64,000 nt of DNA from Neoceratodus forsteri. Lineage: Eukaryota; Chordata; Ceratodontiformes; Ceratodontidae. Of the stretch, positions 10,850-21,719 are shown in pieces; within the stretch, counting starts at the first letter, position 1, and each line of letters opens with the position of its first letter. The translations under genes and the position numbers were made by a program. Below the pieces are notes generated by a model. It ran no database searches. It was not told where the DNA came from and was given only the letters and a program-made list of their open reading frames with translations. The DNA is taken from the NCBI GenBank assembly GCA_016271365.2, contig CM057453.1, positions 1,079,668,501 through 1,079,732,500 on the forward strand, read 5' to 3'.

Positions 10850-12464
10850 CTTGAAGGTTTCACCCATGTTCCCCATCTCTTATTTGATTTCAAGTGACAC
10901 ACATTAAGTGCCTTTAATCAATCCACATAGGATCTTCCTTCCTGGACCTGAGTCATTTTGGTCACTGTGTGTTGTGCCATTTCTAGACTGTCTGAGCCCT
11001 TTTTAGGTGGGGCTCCATAACCAGTCACAGTACTCCAGGTGTGGCCTTGCCAGTGACATATGTAGAAGAAACAGTGCCTCCTGCTTCCCTGCCGATGAAC
11101 CTCTACCAGTGCACCATAGCATCCTGTTACCCTTGTTGAAGGCTTTGTTAGGCTGAAGGCCTTGTTACACTGATTGTATTGTTTAAGAGAGTTACTGATA
11201 ATCACTCCTTTGTCCCTTTACTCTAGTGTTGTGTCCAGATGAACCACTGCCATGAAATACTTTGTCCTGTTTTTTTGTTCCCAAGTGCATGACTTTGCCC
11301 TTCCGGATACTGAATTTCAGTTGCCAGACTTTGGATCAATTTGTCAGTCTTTTCATGTCTTTCTGCAATTCCTTTATCCCCTCTGCATTGTCAACTGTAC
11401 CACAGAGTTTAGTGCCATCTGCAAATAGACACAATCTTCCCTGGATCCCATCTCCAATGTTGCTGATGGACATATTGAAGAGGACTGGCCCCAGAACAGA
11501 GCCCTGTGGTACTCTGCTGGTGACCTCTCTTTCTGCAGATCTGACACCATTCACCACAACTCTTTGCTGCCTCCCTTCAGACCAACTCTCTACCCACTAC
11601 TATTTCTCTGGCGCTCACAGATCCTCCATCTTCTTCAGCAGCCTTCAGTATGGCACCAATTTGAATGCCTTGACGAAGTCAAAGTATAGTAGGTCTGCTG
11701 AGTGCCCCTTGTCAACTACCCACATATCCAGTCAAAAATACTATCATGTTGGTCCGATAAGACATCTCTGTCAAAAACTCTTGCATATTATTCTGAAGCT
11801 CATTTGTTCTCCAGGTATTCTACTAGGTCCTCTTTGACTAGTGTCTCCATGAGTTTTCCTACCACTGAGTTAAGGCTGATGGGTCTTTAGTTTCTGGCTG
11901 ATCCTTGTCCTCTTCCATTTGTAGCAGAACTATGTCTGCCATTCTTGTCCATATAAACAACCCTATGCTGCAAAGAGCTATTGAACAGGCTACCTGGGGT
12001 TCGATAACACTGATGCCAGTTCCATTAATACCTCAGATATATCCCATTCAGCCCGGGGCTTTGTTTACCTTCAGGGCTGCTAACTCTTTTCTGACTCTTT
12101 AACTAGTATACTTCTGCAACCTTGTTTCCAGGACCCCTTTATCAGCTGCCTTTATACCACTCTCCAGCGAGGGACAGCTGTTCTCCATAGTGAATACCAT
12201 GCAGAAGTAATCACCCAGCACAGCTGCTTTCTGCCCTTCTTCCTCTATTACTCTGCTGCCCTCCTTTAGCCTGACAATTCCCCCACCATTCTTTTTTCCC
12301 TTATACAGTATATCTGAAAAACTCTTTTCACCATCCCTTGATCCCCTCTGCAATATGCAGTTCTGTGTTTGATTTTGTAATTTTGACTGCCCTATCAACC
12401 TCTCTAGCTTTTTCTTGATACTCATCCCATTCCTTATCTCTCTGCACCTTATAAAGGCATTCAT
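10850..12464 (-). pseudogene. CR1 ORF2 linker and reverse-transcriptase remnant
   Basis: The linker contains KSFSDILYKGKKNGGGIVRL, as in CR1. The palm keeps VTSRVPQGSVLGPVLFNMSI and LCLFADGTKLCGTVDNAEGI. The catalytic FADD is FADG, an inactivating change. The thumb region continues with VIISNSLKQYNQCNKAFS and DSLEMAQHTVTKMTQVQEGR to about 10920. Motif A is not readable because of frame breaks. Confidence 0.75.
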
Positions 12465-12594
12465 TTTGTCCTCAGTGCCTCCCTGGCCTTATCTAGGAAC
12501 CAAATATGTGTCTACTTGTTTCTCTTGATAACTCCTCTTGTGTGTGTTCTAACTGCCATGAGACCTGCACCTTTTATGACCCCTAATTTTTCTT

Positions 12595-13330
12595 CTACTC
12601 CACAGCTAATTTGCCCAGGACTAATTTCTTTATTTGGATGATATCTACCCTTCTGAAGTCTAACATCTCAGCCTTAGAGGAGAGCTTACTGGTGCCCAGG
12701 GCCAACTCAAACCATATAGTATTGTGGTTGCTGGATCCCAGTGATTCCTCAACCCATAGTCCATGTACTCTTTCTGAGTTGGTGAGTACCACTTTGAGAA
12801 TGATTGATTGTCTAGTGTGTTCCTTGACCTGCCGCACCAGTATGCAGTCCTACAAAGTATTAAGCAGGTCCTGGCTTCTGGCGTTGCTGTCTGCTGGCAT
12901 GATCCAGTCAATATCTTGCAGGTTGAGATCTCCTAGGACTATAAGCTTCCCTTTTGCATCCCCTTTTCTACTTGGGCTCCTAGTTCCTTATCTTTCTCCT
13001 CTGCCTTCTCTGGTGGCCTGCAGAGGGAAGGGAAGTCTGCTACCTGATAACACAGTGAGCTGCACCACAGTGATTCTACTTCATCTTTCCCTCCAAAGGA
13101 TGCCTCCTCTACTGCCTCTGTTTTTTCCCTGACATAAATGGCTACTCCTCCTCCTCTGCCCATCCATCTGCTGTGCCTTTATAATGTGTATTCAGGATTT
13201 GCCAGGTCCCAGTTATTGTTCTTGTTGGCCAAGTTTTTGTAATGGGCACTTGATCCAGCACAGATTCTGCCAGCAGTGCCTGGAGTTCAATAATTTTATT
13301 ACTTAGACTCCTGGCATTGAGGCACACCAC
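12595..13330 (-). pseudogene. CR1 ORF2 endonuclease domain remnant
   Basis: Fragments of the apurinic-type endonuclease that nicks the target DNA: CLNARSLSNKIIELQALLAE (start of domain), VPITKTWP (degenerate ITETWL block), MGRGGGVAIYVREKTEAVEE, LRDLNLQDIDWI-like sequence, and GLWVEESLGSSNHNTIWFEL (the SDH block, here SNH). Three frames are used, so at least two indels have accumulated. Confidence 0.75.
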
Positions 13331-13816
13331 TCTCCATTTTATGCTCTCACCCTTATTGGTTCGTCAATAAATCATCCAATCCCAGTTCCTAATATCCTAG
13401 GTGTCTAGTGGTTTTCCTTTTTTCCTGGTCTATTTGGACTACACTTCCCAGTCCCCAGAACCCATTCCATTCTACTACTACTTCTTGTATACCCTGCCAC
13501 CATCCCTGGAGGTGTTCTGTCTCAGGTTTCCCACTTCACCTACCTCAACTGTGGCATCCCTAGCCCCACATCCCCAACAGTTTGATTTTAACTGTCTGTC
13601 AATGTAGATGTCAATCCTCTGCCCTGATGCACTAGCCCTCTCTTGTCAGGTAAAGACTATCACTTTGAAGAGCCTCCTGTACCAGAAGACTCCTAGTCCT
13701 CCACAAAGTTTTACCCCTGTTCCTGATATCACCCTTTTATCCACCAAATGAACTCTTCAGTTTCATCCTTTTTCACTCTGACCTTCCCCTTCTCCCTACC
13801 CCAGAGAGGAAGGATC

Positions 13817-14320
13817 TCAGAAAATTTCCAGGAAGCTGAGTGCTTCTTCAGTCTGCACCAGCCTCTGGAAGTCCCACTTCCCTGTTTGCACAGGCTGGTT
13901 TGCCAGATCATTGGTAGGAAGGTGTACCAGCTCTCCCTGCTTCATACCCTCCTCCACTACCCTCCCTATCCTCTCCCAATTCTGAATGGCTGATGCTCCC
14001 TTCAGGCATCTGACTTCCCTCCTCCCCTTTCTTGCATTGTCTATCATCCTTTCTATGCTTCTAACCATAGCACTTCCTATCACAAAAATCCTCCTTATTA
14101 ACTTCTGCCTGCTCTTTCTTCTTGGTGTCACCAAGTCTTCCTTCTCATCAACACCAACTAACTTAAGCCCCCCCATCAGAGTCAAGTATCTGTACCTCTC
14201 TAGGAGTGCAAAGTGATTTTTCATTTGTATCTCTTGGATATGACTGACTGATGTGTGACTGCCCCTGACACCCAATCTCCTCCTGCTCCTCCTCCTCCTC
14301 TCCTTCTCAACCACCCTCCA
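13817..14320 (-). pseudogene. CR1 ORF1 protein remnant (SGNH esterase-like)
   Basis: About 165 residues remain open. After a basic, arginine-rich start (KERRRRSRRRLG) the sequence reads IFVIGSAMVRSIERMIDN, RREVRCLKGA and VHLPTNDLANQ. These correspond to the GDS-type block and the V.H.GTNDL block of the esterase domain found in CR1 ORF1. Ser/Asp of the first block appears as G-S-A, and the second block has lost its usual glycine, so catalysis is unlikely. It is followed downstream (lower coordinates) by the ORF2 endonuclease of the same copy. Confidence 0.7.
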
Positions 14321-14339
14321 TTCCCCTGAGCCAGTGGAC

Positions 14340-15300
14340 CTGTGGGGTAGTGGGGGTTGGCACCAGCTTAGTTCGAGTCACAATTGGAATATTTCCTTCT
14401 TTGCTGCTGCCAATAGAACATTGAGCACCCAGAAGGTTCTAAATATTGGGCGGTATACTTAAATTAGTCAGAAACTCATTTGCCCAACATTCACTGTCCC
14501 GGTCAGGATTGCCCAAGTGATCCAGTAACCCAGCACTTGCATTCCCGATGCTATTGCTTCCAAAGGGTAAGGAAAGATGTGATGGAATGCTACCTCACCA
14601 CATGTGATCGGCAAGAAGGGACATCTGGGTGGCTTGCTGGCCAAGCTGCCCTGGTGATGTGGAGGAGAATACCACCGATAGTGTAGCCAGAATACTGAGC
14701 TGTGACCCGGGTTCTAGTCCAGGTCATGGCACTTTACACAATGCACCCTATAACACTTATCCTTTTACTCCGGGGTCTGCTCCGCTTTGGAGTTGAATAA
14801 TTTAGTTACGAGGGGTGTGGGGGAGTGCAGGGGCAAAGCCCCCCTCATGAAAAACTTCATTTTGTGACATGCCTGAAATTTGTATATTGGGCATGTCAGT
14901 CATTCAGACTTTGGCATGTCTGGCTATTTACTCGGTATGCTGCTCGGCATACCGAGTTCTGGATATTATAGTAAATCCTATTGGGCAATGTCTCCTCAAA
15001 AGCATAGTCCCAAAGATGAGTACCCCACAATCTCCACAGCTGAATATCTCCCCACTCACCATATACTCAATTCTAGCATGCTGAGTGCTTATAAAACTTC
15101 CTGAGTTATTTAGTGTTATAACCTTGTCTTATTTAGGTAGAAGCCAAGATTAACCATATTACCAGTAATCAGGACCCCCACCCCAAGTCATAGCCTATCT
15201 GTCTTCCTGTTTTATAACCTTACCCTATATAGGTAGAAGCTAGAATTTAACTGTTTTTGCAATAGTCAGTATCATTACATATTGCATTACATAAAGTCTG
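14340..15300. other. Unassigned region with hairpins and a short direct repeat
   Basis: No gene. GACCCGGGTTCTAGTCCAGG near 14705 contains a pol III B-box-like core and may be a SINE scrap. A GC-rich inverted stretch lies near 14810-14850. A perfect hairpin is at 14930-14957, and TTATAACCTT..TTAGGTAGAAGC-like sequence is repeated about 98 bp apart (15115-15150 and 15213-15245). Confidence 0.45.
14930..14957. repeat. Perfect 11-bp hairpin
   Basis: ACTCGGTATGC and GCATACCGAGT are exact reverse complements around a 6-base loop. It lies in sequence with no other recognised feature, so it may be part of an unrecognised element. Confidence 0.6.
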
Positions 15301-15939
15301 TGCTCCCCCCTCCCCGCAGAACTATGGATAACCCACAGATGTTCCTGCAGATGCTATTCTCTTGCTCTTCTGGTTCTCCAGCTTTCGTGGGATAAAAGCT
15401 CCTCTGGTCACCTAGAACTGTGAATATGAAATACCTATCCAGGTTCAAAGATTCTTCCCCTTTAGATGCCTCAGGAGCAAAGTGGAAGGAGGAGGAGGAG
15501 GGGGGCTTTAGCTGGCTCTCCCCTCTGCTTTCCCTAATGCAGTGCTCCTGAATGCAGAATTAAAATGGGACTGGGGAAACCTGACAAACTGGATTAATAA
15601 TTAAACATGTTTGCCTTCCCTTCTTCTTCCATGCCTTGTTCATGTTTTCTGATTTTTATGGCTGTGGGCAGAGCCTACAGCCATTTTGCTTTTTGTAGTT
15701 TGAAAATGGATTTTCATGTAACTCATTTTTAGGACATTTCAATGTATTCTTCCACATCTACAAATCACTATGAGAACTAAAATAAAATAATCCCTTCTTT
15801 CTGTTTAGAGTGTTGGAGACATAACTCCAAGCTGCTTATCTGATGGCCATTAGGAAACTGAAACAGCTTGTTAAATATTGGTTGCCTATTAAAGTGGAGA
15901 TTTGTTTACCCCTTCCAAATGCAACAGCTTGCACATTTT
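15300..15939. other. Unassigned sequence
   Basis: Moderately A/T-rich with a purine-rich stretch near 15480-15510. No reading frame, RNA or repeat structure recognised. Confidence 0.5.
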
Positions 15940-16392
15940 GGCCCTGGACACACTGGGAACTTAAAATGGTTTAAGTGCCTTAAAACAGTTTAAATCCCCC
16001 TAGCACTGTTTGCAGACAGACTACAAGCCCCTTACAACATTTTAACAGAAGTGATTTTAAACCCTGCTAGATACTTAGTCTTAAAACCATTTTTAAAAAC
16101 ATTTTGGAGCTAGCATGGTTTTACTTACAGGTCTGTCCAGGAGTAAAAGTGTTTTAAGCTGTAATGGTTTAACTAAAACACTTCTAGCTGCAGTGTGTCC
16201 AGGCAAGCACAATTCTGTGTGTTGGACTTAACACAAAATAGTTACAAAAAGAACAGGTTTAACACTAGTAGTGTGGCCACACTAAACCATTTTCAAAAAT
16301 GGTTACTGAGTAGTGTGGCTGTACTGAAATGGTTTAGCTAAACTGGTTTAAAAAATGGTTTTCAAAAACAGTTCTGCAGTGTGTCCGGGGCC
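15940..16392. mobile_element. Short DNA-transposon-like element with 16-bp terminal inverted repeats
   Basis: It begins GGCCCTGGACACACTG and ends CAGTGTGTCCGGGGCC, reverse complements with one mismatch. Between them are repeated AAACCATTTT / AAAATGGTTT words in both orientations and no reading frame. The flanks (CATTTT before, TAAAATG after) are themselves nearly complementary, so the true ends may lie a few bases further out. A direct target duplication is not evident. Size (453 bp) and structure fit a non-autonomous (MITE-type) element. hAT or Harbinger origin cannot be decided by eye. Confidence 0.65.
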
Positions 16393-16663
16393 TAAAATGA
16401 TTCGCATTTAAACATTTTTTGCTACTAATTCAGTTAGGGATGAATATCTTTCAAGAATGATTCATATCTCATAAATGTTGCCCTTCCCCAGCAAATTTTG
16501 TAAAGATTTACACTGTATTTAACCTCTCAAGACCTATCTGATAAAATGCCAGGTCATTAGTGAACTACCCAGATTAAATACATACATTATTTTTTTGACA
16601 GAAGGGCTGCATCTTGCTTCCCAAACCTAACAGATAAGAGCTACTGATATCTCTTATAGTAAG

Positions 16664-16665
<2 letters not shown>

Positions 16666-16700
<35 letters not shown>
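16666..16700. repeat. (GT)n microsatellite
   Basis: Uninterrupted GT repeats ending in GTATGTGT. Confidence 0.95.
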
Positions 16701-16794
16701 TTGGGGAAGGGGTTGAGAAACAGTCAAACTCTAGGCAAGGGAGACCTCATCTAATGAGTTAACTGCTGACAAACCATGAGTGATACAGAAGCAA

Positions 16795-16885
16795 ATGATT
16801 TGATACCTTTTATTGGACCAAAATAGATGTGAAAAAAGAACTTATACAATTTATAACATTCCTAATCAGACAACTGCAAACAGAA
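16795..16885 (-). mobile_element. Possible retroelement 3' tail fragment
   Basis: On the minus strand, TTTTGGTCCAATAAAAGGTA is a phrase I associate from memory with the ends of dispersed vertebrate retroelements, possibly Penelope-related. No coding part is attached. The reading upstream on that strand (to about 17067) is open but unrecognised. Confidence 0.3.
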
Positions 16886-17102
16886 GACTGTTTTTTTGTC
16901 ATTTTGTAATAAGATATACTGAGTGTGTATTTACTGAGTTGCTGGATCAGGGCCTTGATAAAATAATAACATTTATTTAACTCATTCAAGATTCCATCAG
17001 GTGTACAATAAAAAGGTCTATGAAAATTTGTTTGAAAACTAGCAAGTATAAGATGCAAAAATAGCATTTGTGTGTGTGTGTGTGTCTCTATATAAATATC
17101 TA

Positions 17103-17560
17103 TATTATAGCGGCGCAGTCTATAGTTAGGGTTATGAAGGCACTTTAATGTTAAAACTTGAAATTTTGTGTGTTAATAACTTTCAACCTGTTCAATGGAT
17201 TTGCATGAAATTTGGTATACTTAGTGGGGTGTGGTATATCTCTTGCTCTGCCAAATTGTGTTTTGTTCAGACTTACAATTTTTGTGCAGTGAATCACTGA
17301 AAAATGAACTTTTCGCCAGTTTTGAGGGCAGTTTGTTGGATTCTGTCTAGAAGCTGTGCAGCCACCATGTGGCATGCCAGTCTGACACTTGCAGGTAGAA
17401 AGAGCTTTTGTGATGGAAAATGTCAGTTTTGTTTGGTGAAAAATATTAATCCATTCAAAAGTTATTAAACTTTTTAGCTCCCATTATAAATCTAAGGAAA
17501 ATTTATATGGTTGTTTTGTTAAAGAAGAATGGGGTTTTGGTCATCTGGTCACTCCTCATG
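17103..17560 (+). repeat. Left sub-terminal scaffold of E1
   Basis: Tip plus the conserved scaffold: TTAATAACTTTCAACCTGTT, CAATGGATTTGCATGAAATT, a middle with CTGAAAAATGAACTTTTC, and an end with CAAAAGTTATTAAACTTTT and CCCATTATA. Close relatives begin at 43284, 50208, 52787, 60297 and 62391. Confidence 0.7.
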
Positions 17561-18250
17561 ATCAAAGAATTTACAGGCTCGCAATCAAAGATTCTTTGAT
17601 TGCGAGAAATTTATTGATCGTGATGGCCGCCATCTTGTTTTCAGTTTAGGGTTGGAAAAAAAGCAAATATCTCAGCCCAGGGGTGACTTGTGAAGTAAAA
17701 CATGGATGGGTTTTGCTCAGGGCACTTCCCTCTATCAAGCCATGCCTGTGGTTTAATGTAGTTTTGTCAAAAAATGGAGTTATAAACTTTTAAATTCTTT
17801 GATCGTGGCTCACTAATGATCTTTGATCACGAACCTTCAAATTCTTTGTTCCCAAGTTTCTTTAATCGCGATCTTTGTTCACGAGAGAGGGACGAGATGG
17901 TCAGATTTTTGAGTTGGAAAAAAAACAAATATCTCAGCCCAAGGGTGACTTGCGAAGTAAAACTAGGATGGGTTTTTCTCTGGGGGCTTCCCTCTATCAA
18001 GCCTTGCCTGTGGTTTAATGTAGTGTCAAAAAAAGGAGTTTTAATGTTTTTAAATTCTTTGATTGTGAGCCTGCAAATTCTTTGGTCATGAGATTTCTCT
18101 GATCACGAGCTTTGTTCGTGAGGGCAGGACGAGATGGCCAGATTTTTGCTGGACCAGATGTCCTTAGGAGGGACCAGATGGCAAATTTCATGACGAGATG
18201 TCCCCTCATGATCAGGAATGATCTTTGATCATGAGGTCGTAATGATTCTC
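17560..18250. repeat. Palindromic word array, type A (CTTTGATCGCGAG)
   Basis: Many copies of words such as ATTCTTTGATCGCGAG, CTTTGATCATGAG and their complements, in both orientations. They are spaced by CTCAGCCCAGGGGTGACTTG and ACGAGATGGCCAGATTTTT-like blocks. A perfect 12-bp-arm hairpin lies at 17580-17604. The same array type occurs at 60.7-61.4 kb and 62.8-63.2 kb. Confidence 0.7.
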
Positions 18251-18277
18251 ATGATCAAAGAATTTTAAATGTGCAAA

Positions 18278-18850
18278 ACTTTAAAATTAAATATCTCGAA
18301 ATGGTTTGGTCTTTTAATAAATGTGGAGGGTGTGAGGGATGTCCTGTACATGTTAATTATGGTGTTTAGGTGACAGAAAATGAATTTGCTGCAGAGATAT
18401 TGCATGACACAGTTTACATTTTGGGATAGCATTCTGTATTGTGGTAGTGGCTTGAAATTTATAGGGTAGCTAGCCTTACTGCCATGGAGGTACTTTCAGT
18501 GGTTAGGTGCATAAAATGTAAACAGGTGCAGAATTATGCCACTCTGATGAATGAAAATCTAAAACCTTAAAATTAAATAGCTCGGAAATGGTTTGGTCTT
18601 TTAACTTGAAATTTGGAGGTGTTGAGGGGATGTCTTCTAGATGTGAATTGTGGTATTTAGGTGTTGGAAAATTAATTTGCTGTGGAGATATTGCATGACA
18701 CAGTTTACATTTTGTGGATAGTGTTCTGCATTGTGGTAGTGGCTTGACATTTATAGGGTAGCTAGCCTTACTGCCACGGAGGTACTTTTCAGTGGTTAGG
18801 TGTGCAAAATGTAAACAGGTGTGGAATTATGCCACTCCAACAAATGAAAA
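18278..18850 (+). repeat. Tandem duplication of a 286-bp unit
   Basis: Unit one starts near 18278 (CTTTAAAATTAAATATCTCG) and unit two near 18564 (CCTTAAAATTAAATAGCTCG). Both contain TGGTTTGGTCTTTTAA, GATATTGCATGACACAGTTT and GGGTAGCTAGCCTTACTGCC. A third copy, with the start of a fourth, is at about 61440-61810, in the same order after a type A word array. Confidence 0.8.
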
Positions 18851-19121
18851 TTGGGTTTGTTTCAAGTTGGTGGCAGCGTGGGTCCTGCAGGTCCCCGGGC
18901 TCCCACCAATATGCACTCCCACTAATACAATGGGATCCATTCACATATCTGGGAATGATGGGTATTAGGCTGCACACCCATTGGCTCACACTGTGGACCA
19001 ATGGGTACAGCTTATTGATGGTGTCAGTCGGGCGGGCAGTGGAGCAGCAGGAGGTGTGGTGCTGCTGCCCGCCACTGACCAGGGAGGGGTGGTGGTGATC
19101 AGTGGGCAGGTGGGGAGGGGT

Positions 19122-19395
19122 CCTCTGGACCACCAGGGATAATAGGATTTGTCTTTTTATTCACTGAAGCCCACGATTGGGGGCAGCGGTCCACTGGACC
19201 ACCAGGGATATAGGATTTATCGCTTATTTACTGAAGCCCACGATTGGTCAGGAAGCAGTCCACTGACCACCAGGGATATAGGATTTATCTTTTATTTACT
19301 GAAGCCCATGATCGGGTGGGCAGCGGTCCACTGACCACCAGGGATATAGGATTTATCTCTTTTTACTGAAGCCCACAATTGGGCATGGGGTTGGT
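19122..19395 (+). repeat. Tandem array, about 68-bp unit, four copies
   Basis: Each copy has CCACTG(G)ACCACCAGGGATA, TAGGATTTATC and TTTACTGAAGCCCACGAT. Starts are near 19122, 19191, 19260 and 19328. It sits in a GC-rich stretch (about 18850-19750). The CCACCAGG word is also found in the fold-back element at 6.2-7.7 kb. Confidence 0.8.
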
Positions 19396-19754
19396 GCCAC
19401 CATGGAGGTGCATCCAGAGCTTAGGACCACTACAGGTGGCAGCTGCCATGTTGCACCCTGCAATGTGGGCAGCTCACCTGTGGGTGGCCATCCATTCTTC
19501 CTTTTTGGATCAACTTTGTGCTGGCACAGGTAGGGGTTGCACATGCATGGCTCCGCACATCCAGGGCTGAATATCAGGCTGTGCAGAGTATGCATGGCAC
19601 ACCCCACCCTCGCCCTACATTGCTGATGCGCTCCGGTGTATCGGGATTTGTGCTGCACACTTTCCCCTTTTGAATATCGCGCTGGGGCACATCAGTGGGT
19701 TGCGCATGGCGCAACACTGTTGCACCATGTGCAACCCTTTTGAATATCTGGGCC

Positions 19755-20170
19755 ATAGTGTTACTGTTGAAATGTATATAATTATATTTTGAGATGATTG
19801 CAAAAAGCTATTGGAAACTTGAGAGGTTACCTGAGTGCACATTTTTAAGCCTTTTCCAGAAGAGCTATGGGAAAGGGTCCTAGCTCAGGAACACTGTGTT
19901 CCTATCTTGCACCTGCCTGAAACATACAAGAACAGGATGTTTGTTAACAATGGGGGTTGGAAGGATTTATAAGACAGCTGAGCTGCAATTGCTTAGGAAG
20001 AAGACAAGGGACACAGACATTGACTAAAACTCTGATGGATGTTCTTTATTTTATTTTGTCTTCATAAATAGTTATACTGAACAAGTTTATTTTTTTTTAT
20101 GTTACTGCTAGTGTAAATAAATATTTTTGGTGAATTCTACAACAGTTCCTGGTTTTCCTATGCTTTCTGA
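19755..20170 (+). mobile_element. Possible solo LTR
   Basis: Unlike its neighbours, this stretch has an LTR-like order: a start TGTTACTGTTG, a TATA-like GGATTTATAAGACAGCTGAG, then AAATAAATATTTTTGG as a possible polyadenylation region, and an end near CAACAGTTCC. No primer-binding site, coding part or convincing direct flanking repeat was found. It may equally be another non-coding module. Confidence 0.3.
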
Positions 20171-20224
20171 CCTGTGCCTCGACGACACGGAGACCCTGTG
20201 CAAAATCACCTTTCTGACAGGAGT

Positions 20225-20940
20225 TGAACATTTTCTCAGCCCTTGTACATAAGGTGGGGTCATAAGAAGGCTATGTTCAAAATGTTGTGTAAAAATATAA
20301 AAAAAAAAGTTATGAGCCTATGTTGAATTTTAGAAACGCAGGCTTGTAACGTTGCTAATTTTCAATATTGTTACCCCAAATTTACAACATACCCATATCT
20401 TTACATCAACTCATGAATGTGACAGCTGTCAATTTTCAAATCCTGGCCAAAATGTTTTTTTTACATCTCAAAAGGTGATTTTGTGTCCCTGCATGAAATT
20501 ATCTTTCGGAAAGGAGTTGAACATTTTCTCTGACCTTATGTGTGAGGTGGGGTCATAAAAAGGCTATGTTTTAAATTTGGTGTAAAAATATTTTAAAAAC
20601 AAAATTATGAGGCTATGTTGAATTTTTGCAAATGCAGGCTCATAACTTTGGTAAATTCAATATCGTTACCCTAAATTTACTACATAGCCATTTCTTTACA
20701 ATGTCTCATGAATGGATTATGACAGCAGTCATTTTTCAACTCCTCCCCAAAATGTGTTTTTGCATCCTTAAAGTTGATTTTGCAGTCCCTGTGCAAAATC
20801 ACCTTTAGGCTGGTAGTTGGAGATTTTCTTTGCCCTTCTTCATGAGGCAGGGTCATAACAAAGCCATGTTAAAAATTTGACATAAACATATTAAAAAACA
20901 AATTTCCAGTATTTTTACCACTAATTCCTTTGCTGCAGCC
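20225..20940 (+). repeat. Array of about 300-bp self-complementary units
   Basis: Three successive units each contain GGTGGGGTCATAA(G/A)AAGGC, TATGTTNAAAAT, a central spacer and TTTTCAATATTGTTACCC with CAAAATGTGTTTT. The two halves of each unit are roughly reverse complements. The same unit type recurs at about 21.8-22.6, 32.5-33.4, 38.1-38.9, 51.7-52.2 and 54.45-55.3 kb. Confidence 0.65.
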
Positions 20941-21179
20941 CTAGCAGCTCTGACCACAACTTGTTTTATTAGTAAGGACATTTACATGAAAAGGGAATAT
21001 TAAGTCTTAGATGTTATCTCATCCTCTTGCTTTTCTGTCCATTGCAGATATTATCCCATGTCTGTGACATCTAGAGATGTTGCAAAATAAAATTTCACTG
21101 GTGAAACTGCCGCATAATTGGCAATTTTGCTGCATAACATTTTTTGTGAAATTGTGGGGAAATGGCAAAATTTCACCAC

Positions 21180-21560
21180 AATTTCACACCCTGCCATTCC
21201 CTATGTAAAACTCTCCCTGGTGTCTAGTGGTCCTCCCACCCCCCCAGCTGCTCACCGGCCCAAATTCTCCCTGGTATCTAGTGGTCCACCCCTCCATCAT
21301 TGAATAAAGTCCCCCCTACCCAGTTACCCTGGCCCCTCCTGTCCTTTTTAATAAAAAATGTAACCCACACTACCTTGTATCTAGTGGTCCCCCCATGGCC
21401 ACTCATGGCCCAAATTACTCTCCCTGGTGTCTAATGCCCCCAGCTGATCACTGGCTGTAACTGAATAATGCCCCTCCAGTTACCCTGGCCCTCATATTCT
21501 TTTTATTCAAATAAATAAATAAACCCCACACCCCTGGTGTCCAGCAGACCCCATCTCCCA
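21180..21560. repeat. Tandem-like array around CCCTGGTGTCTAGTGGTCC
   Basis: The phrase CTCCCTGGTGTCTAGTGGTC and variants occur about five times, roughly 50-170 bp apart, with CAGTTACCCTGGCCC and CTCACCGGCCCAAAT-like spacers. The reverse complement (GACACCAGGG) appears at 23.5, 39.3-39.45 and 40.15-40.2 kb. Confidence 0.65.
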
Positions 21561-21719
21561 CTCTGTCATCATGAGATAGCACCCACCCCACTCCCCAGTA
21601 CCTGGATTGGGTCACTTGCACAGCCCTCCACTCACCTTCATAGCTGACAGCTCAACTGAGCACTTGAATGAATAAGTACGTGCTTATACAATCACACATG
21701 CATTACCAATGTTTTTTTA

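Larger units (their letters stand above)
10440..14330 (-). pseudogene. Near full-length CR1-type LINE (copy A)
   Basis: A long CR1 relic with parts in the expected order on the minus strand: ORF1 esterase-like (about 14320-13817), AP endonuclease (about 13330-12595), linker (12464-12099) and reverse transcriptase (about 12100-10850). It ends near 10440 in a TTCTATGTTCTGTGTTC stretch. Numerous stops and shifts exclude function. CR1 copies are usually heavily 5'-truncated, so a copy that keeps ORF1 is comparatively complete. The individual domains are listed separately. Confidence 0.8.

Noticed and set aside
11262..11837. A 191-residue plus-strand frame
   Set aside because: It is antisense to the CR1 reverse transcriptase.
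12611..13132. A 173-residue plus-strand frame
   Set aside because: It is the antisense shadow of the CR1 endonuclease on the minus strand.
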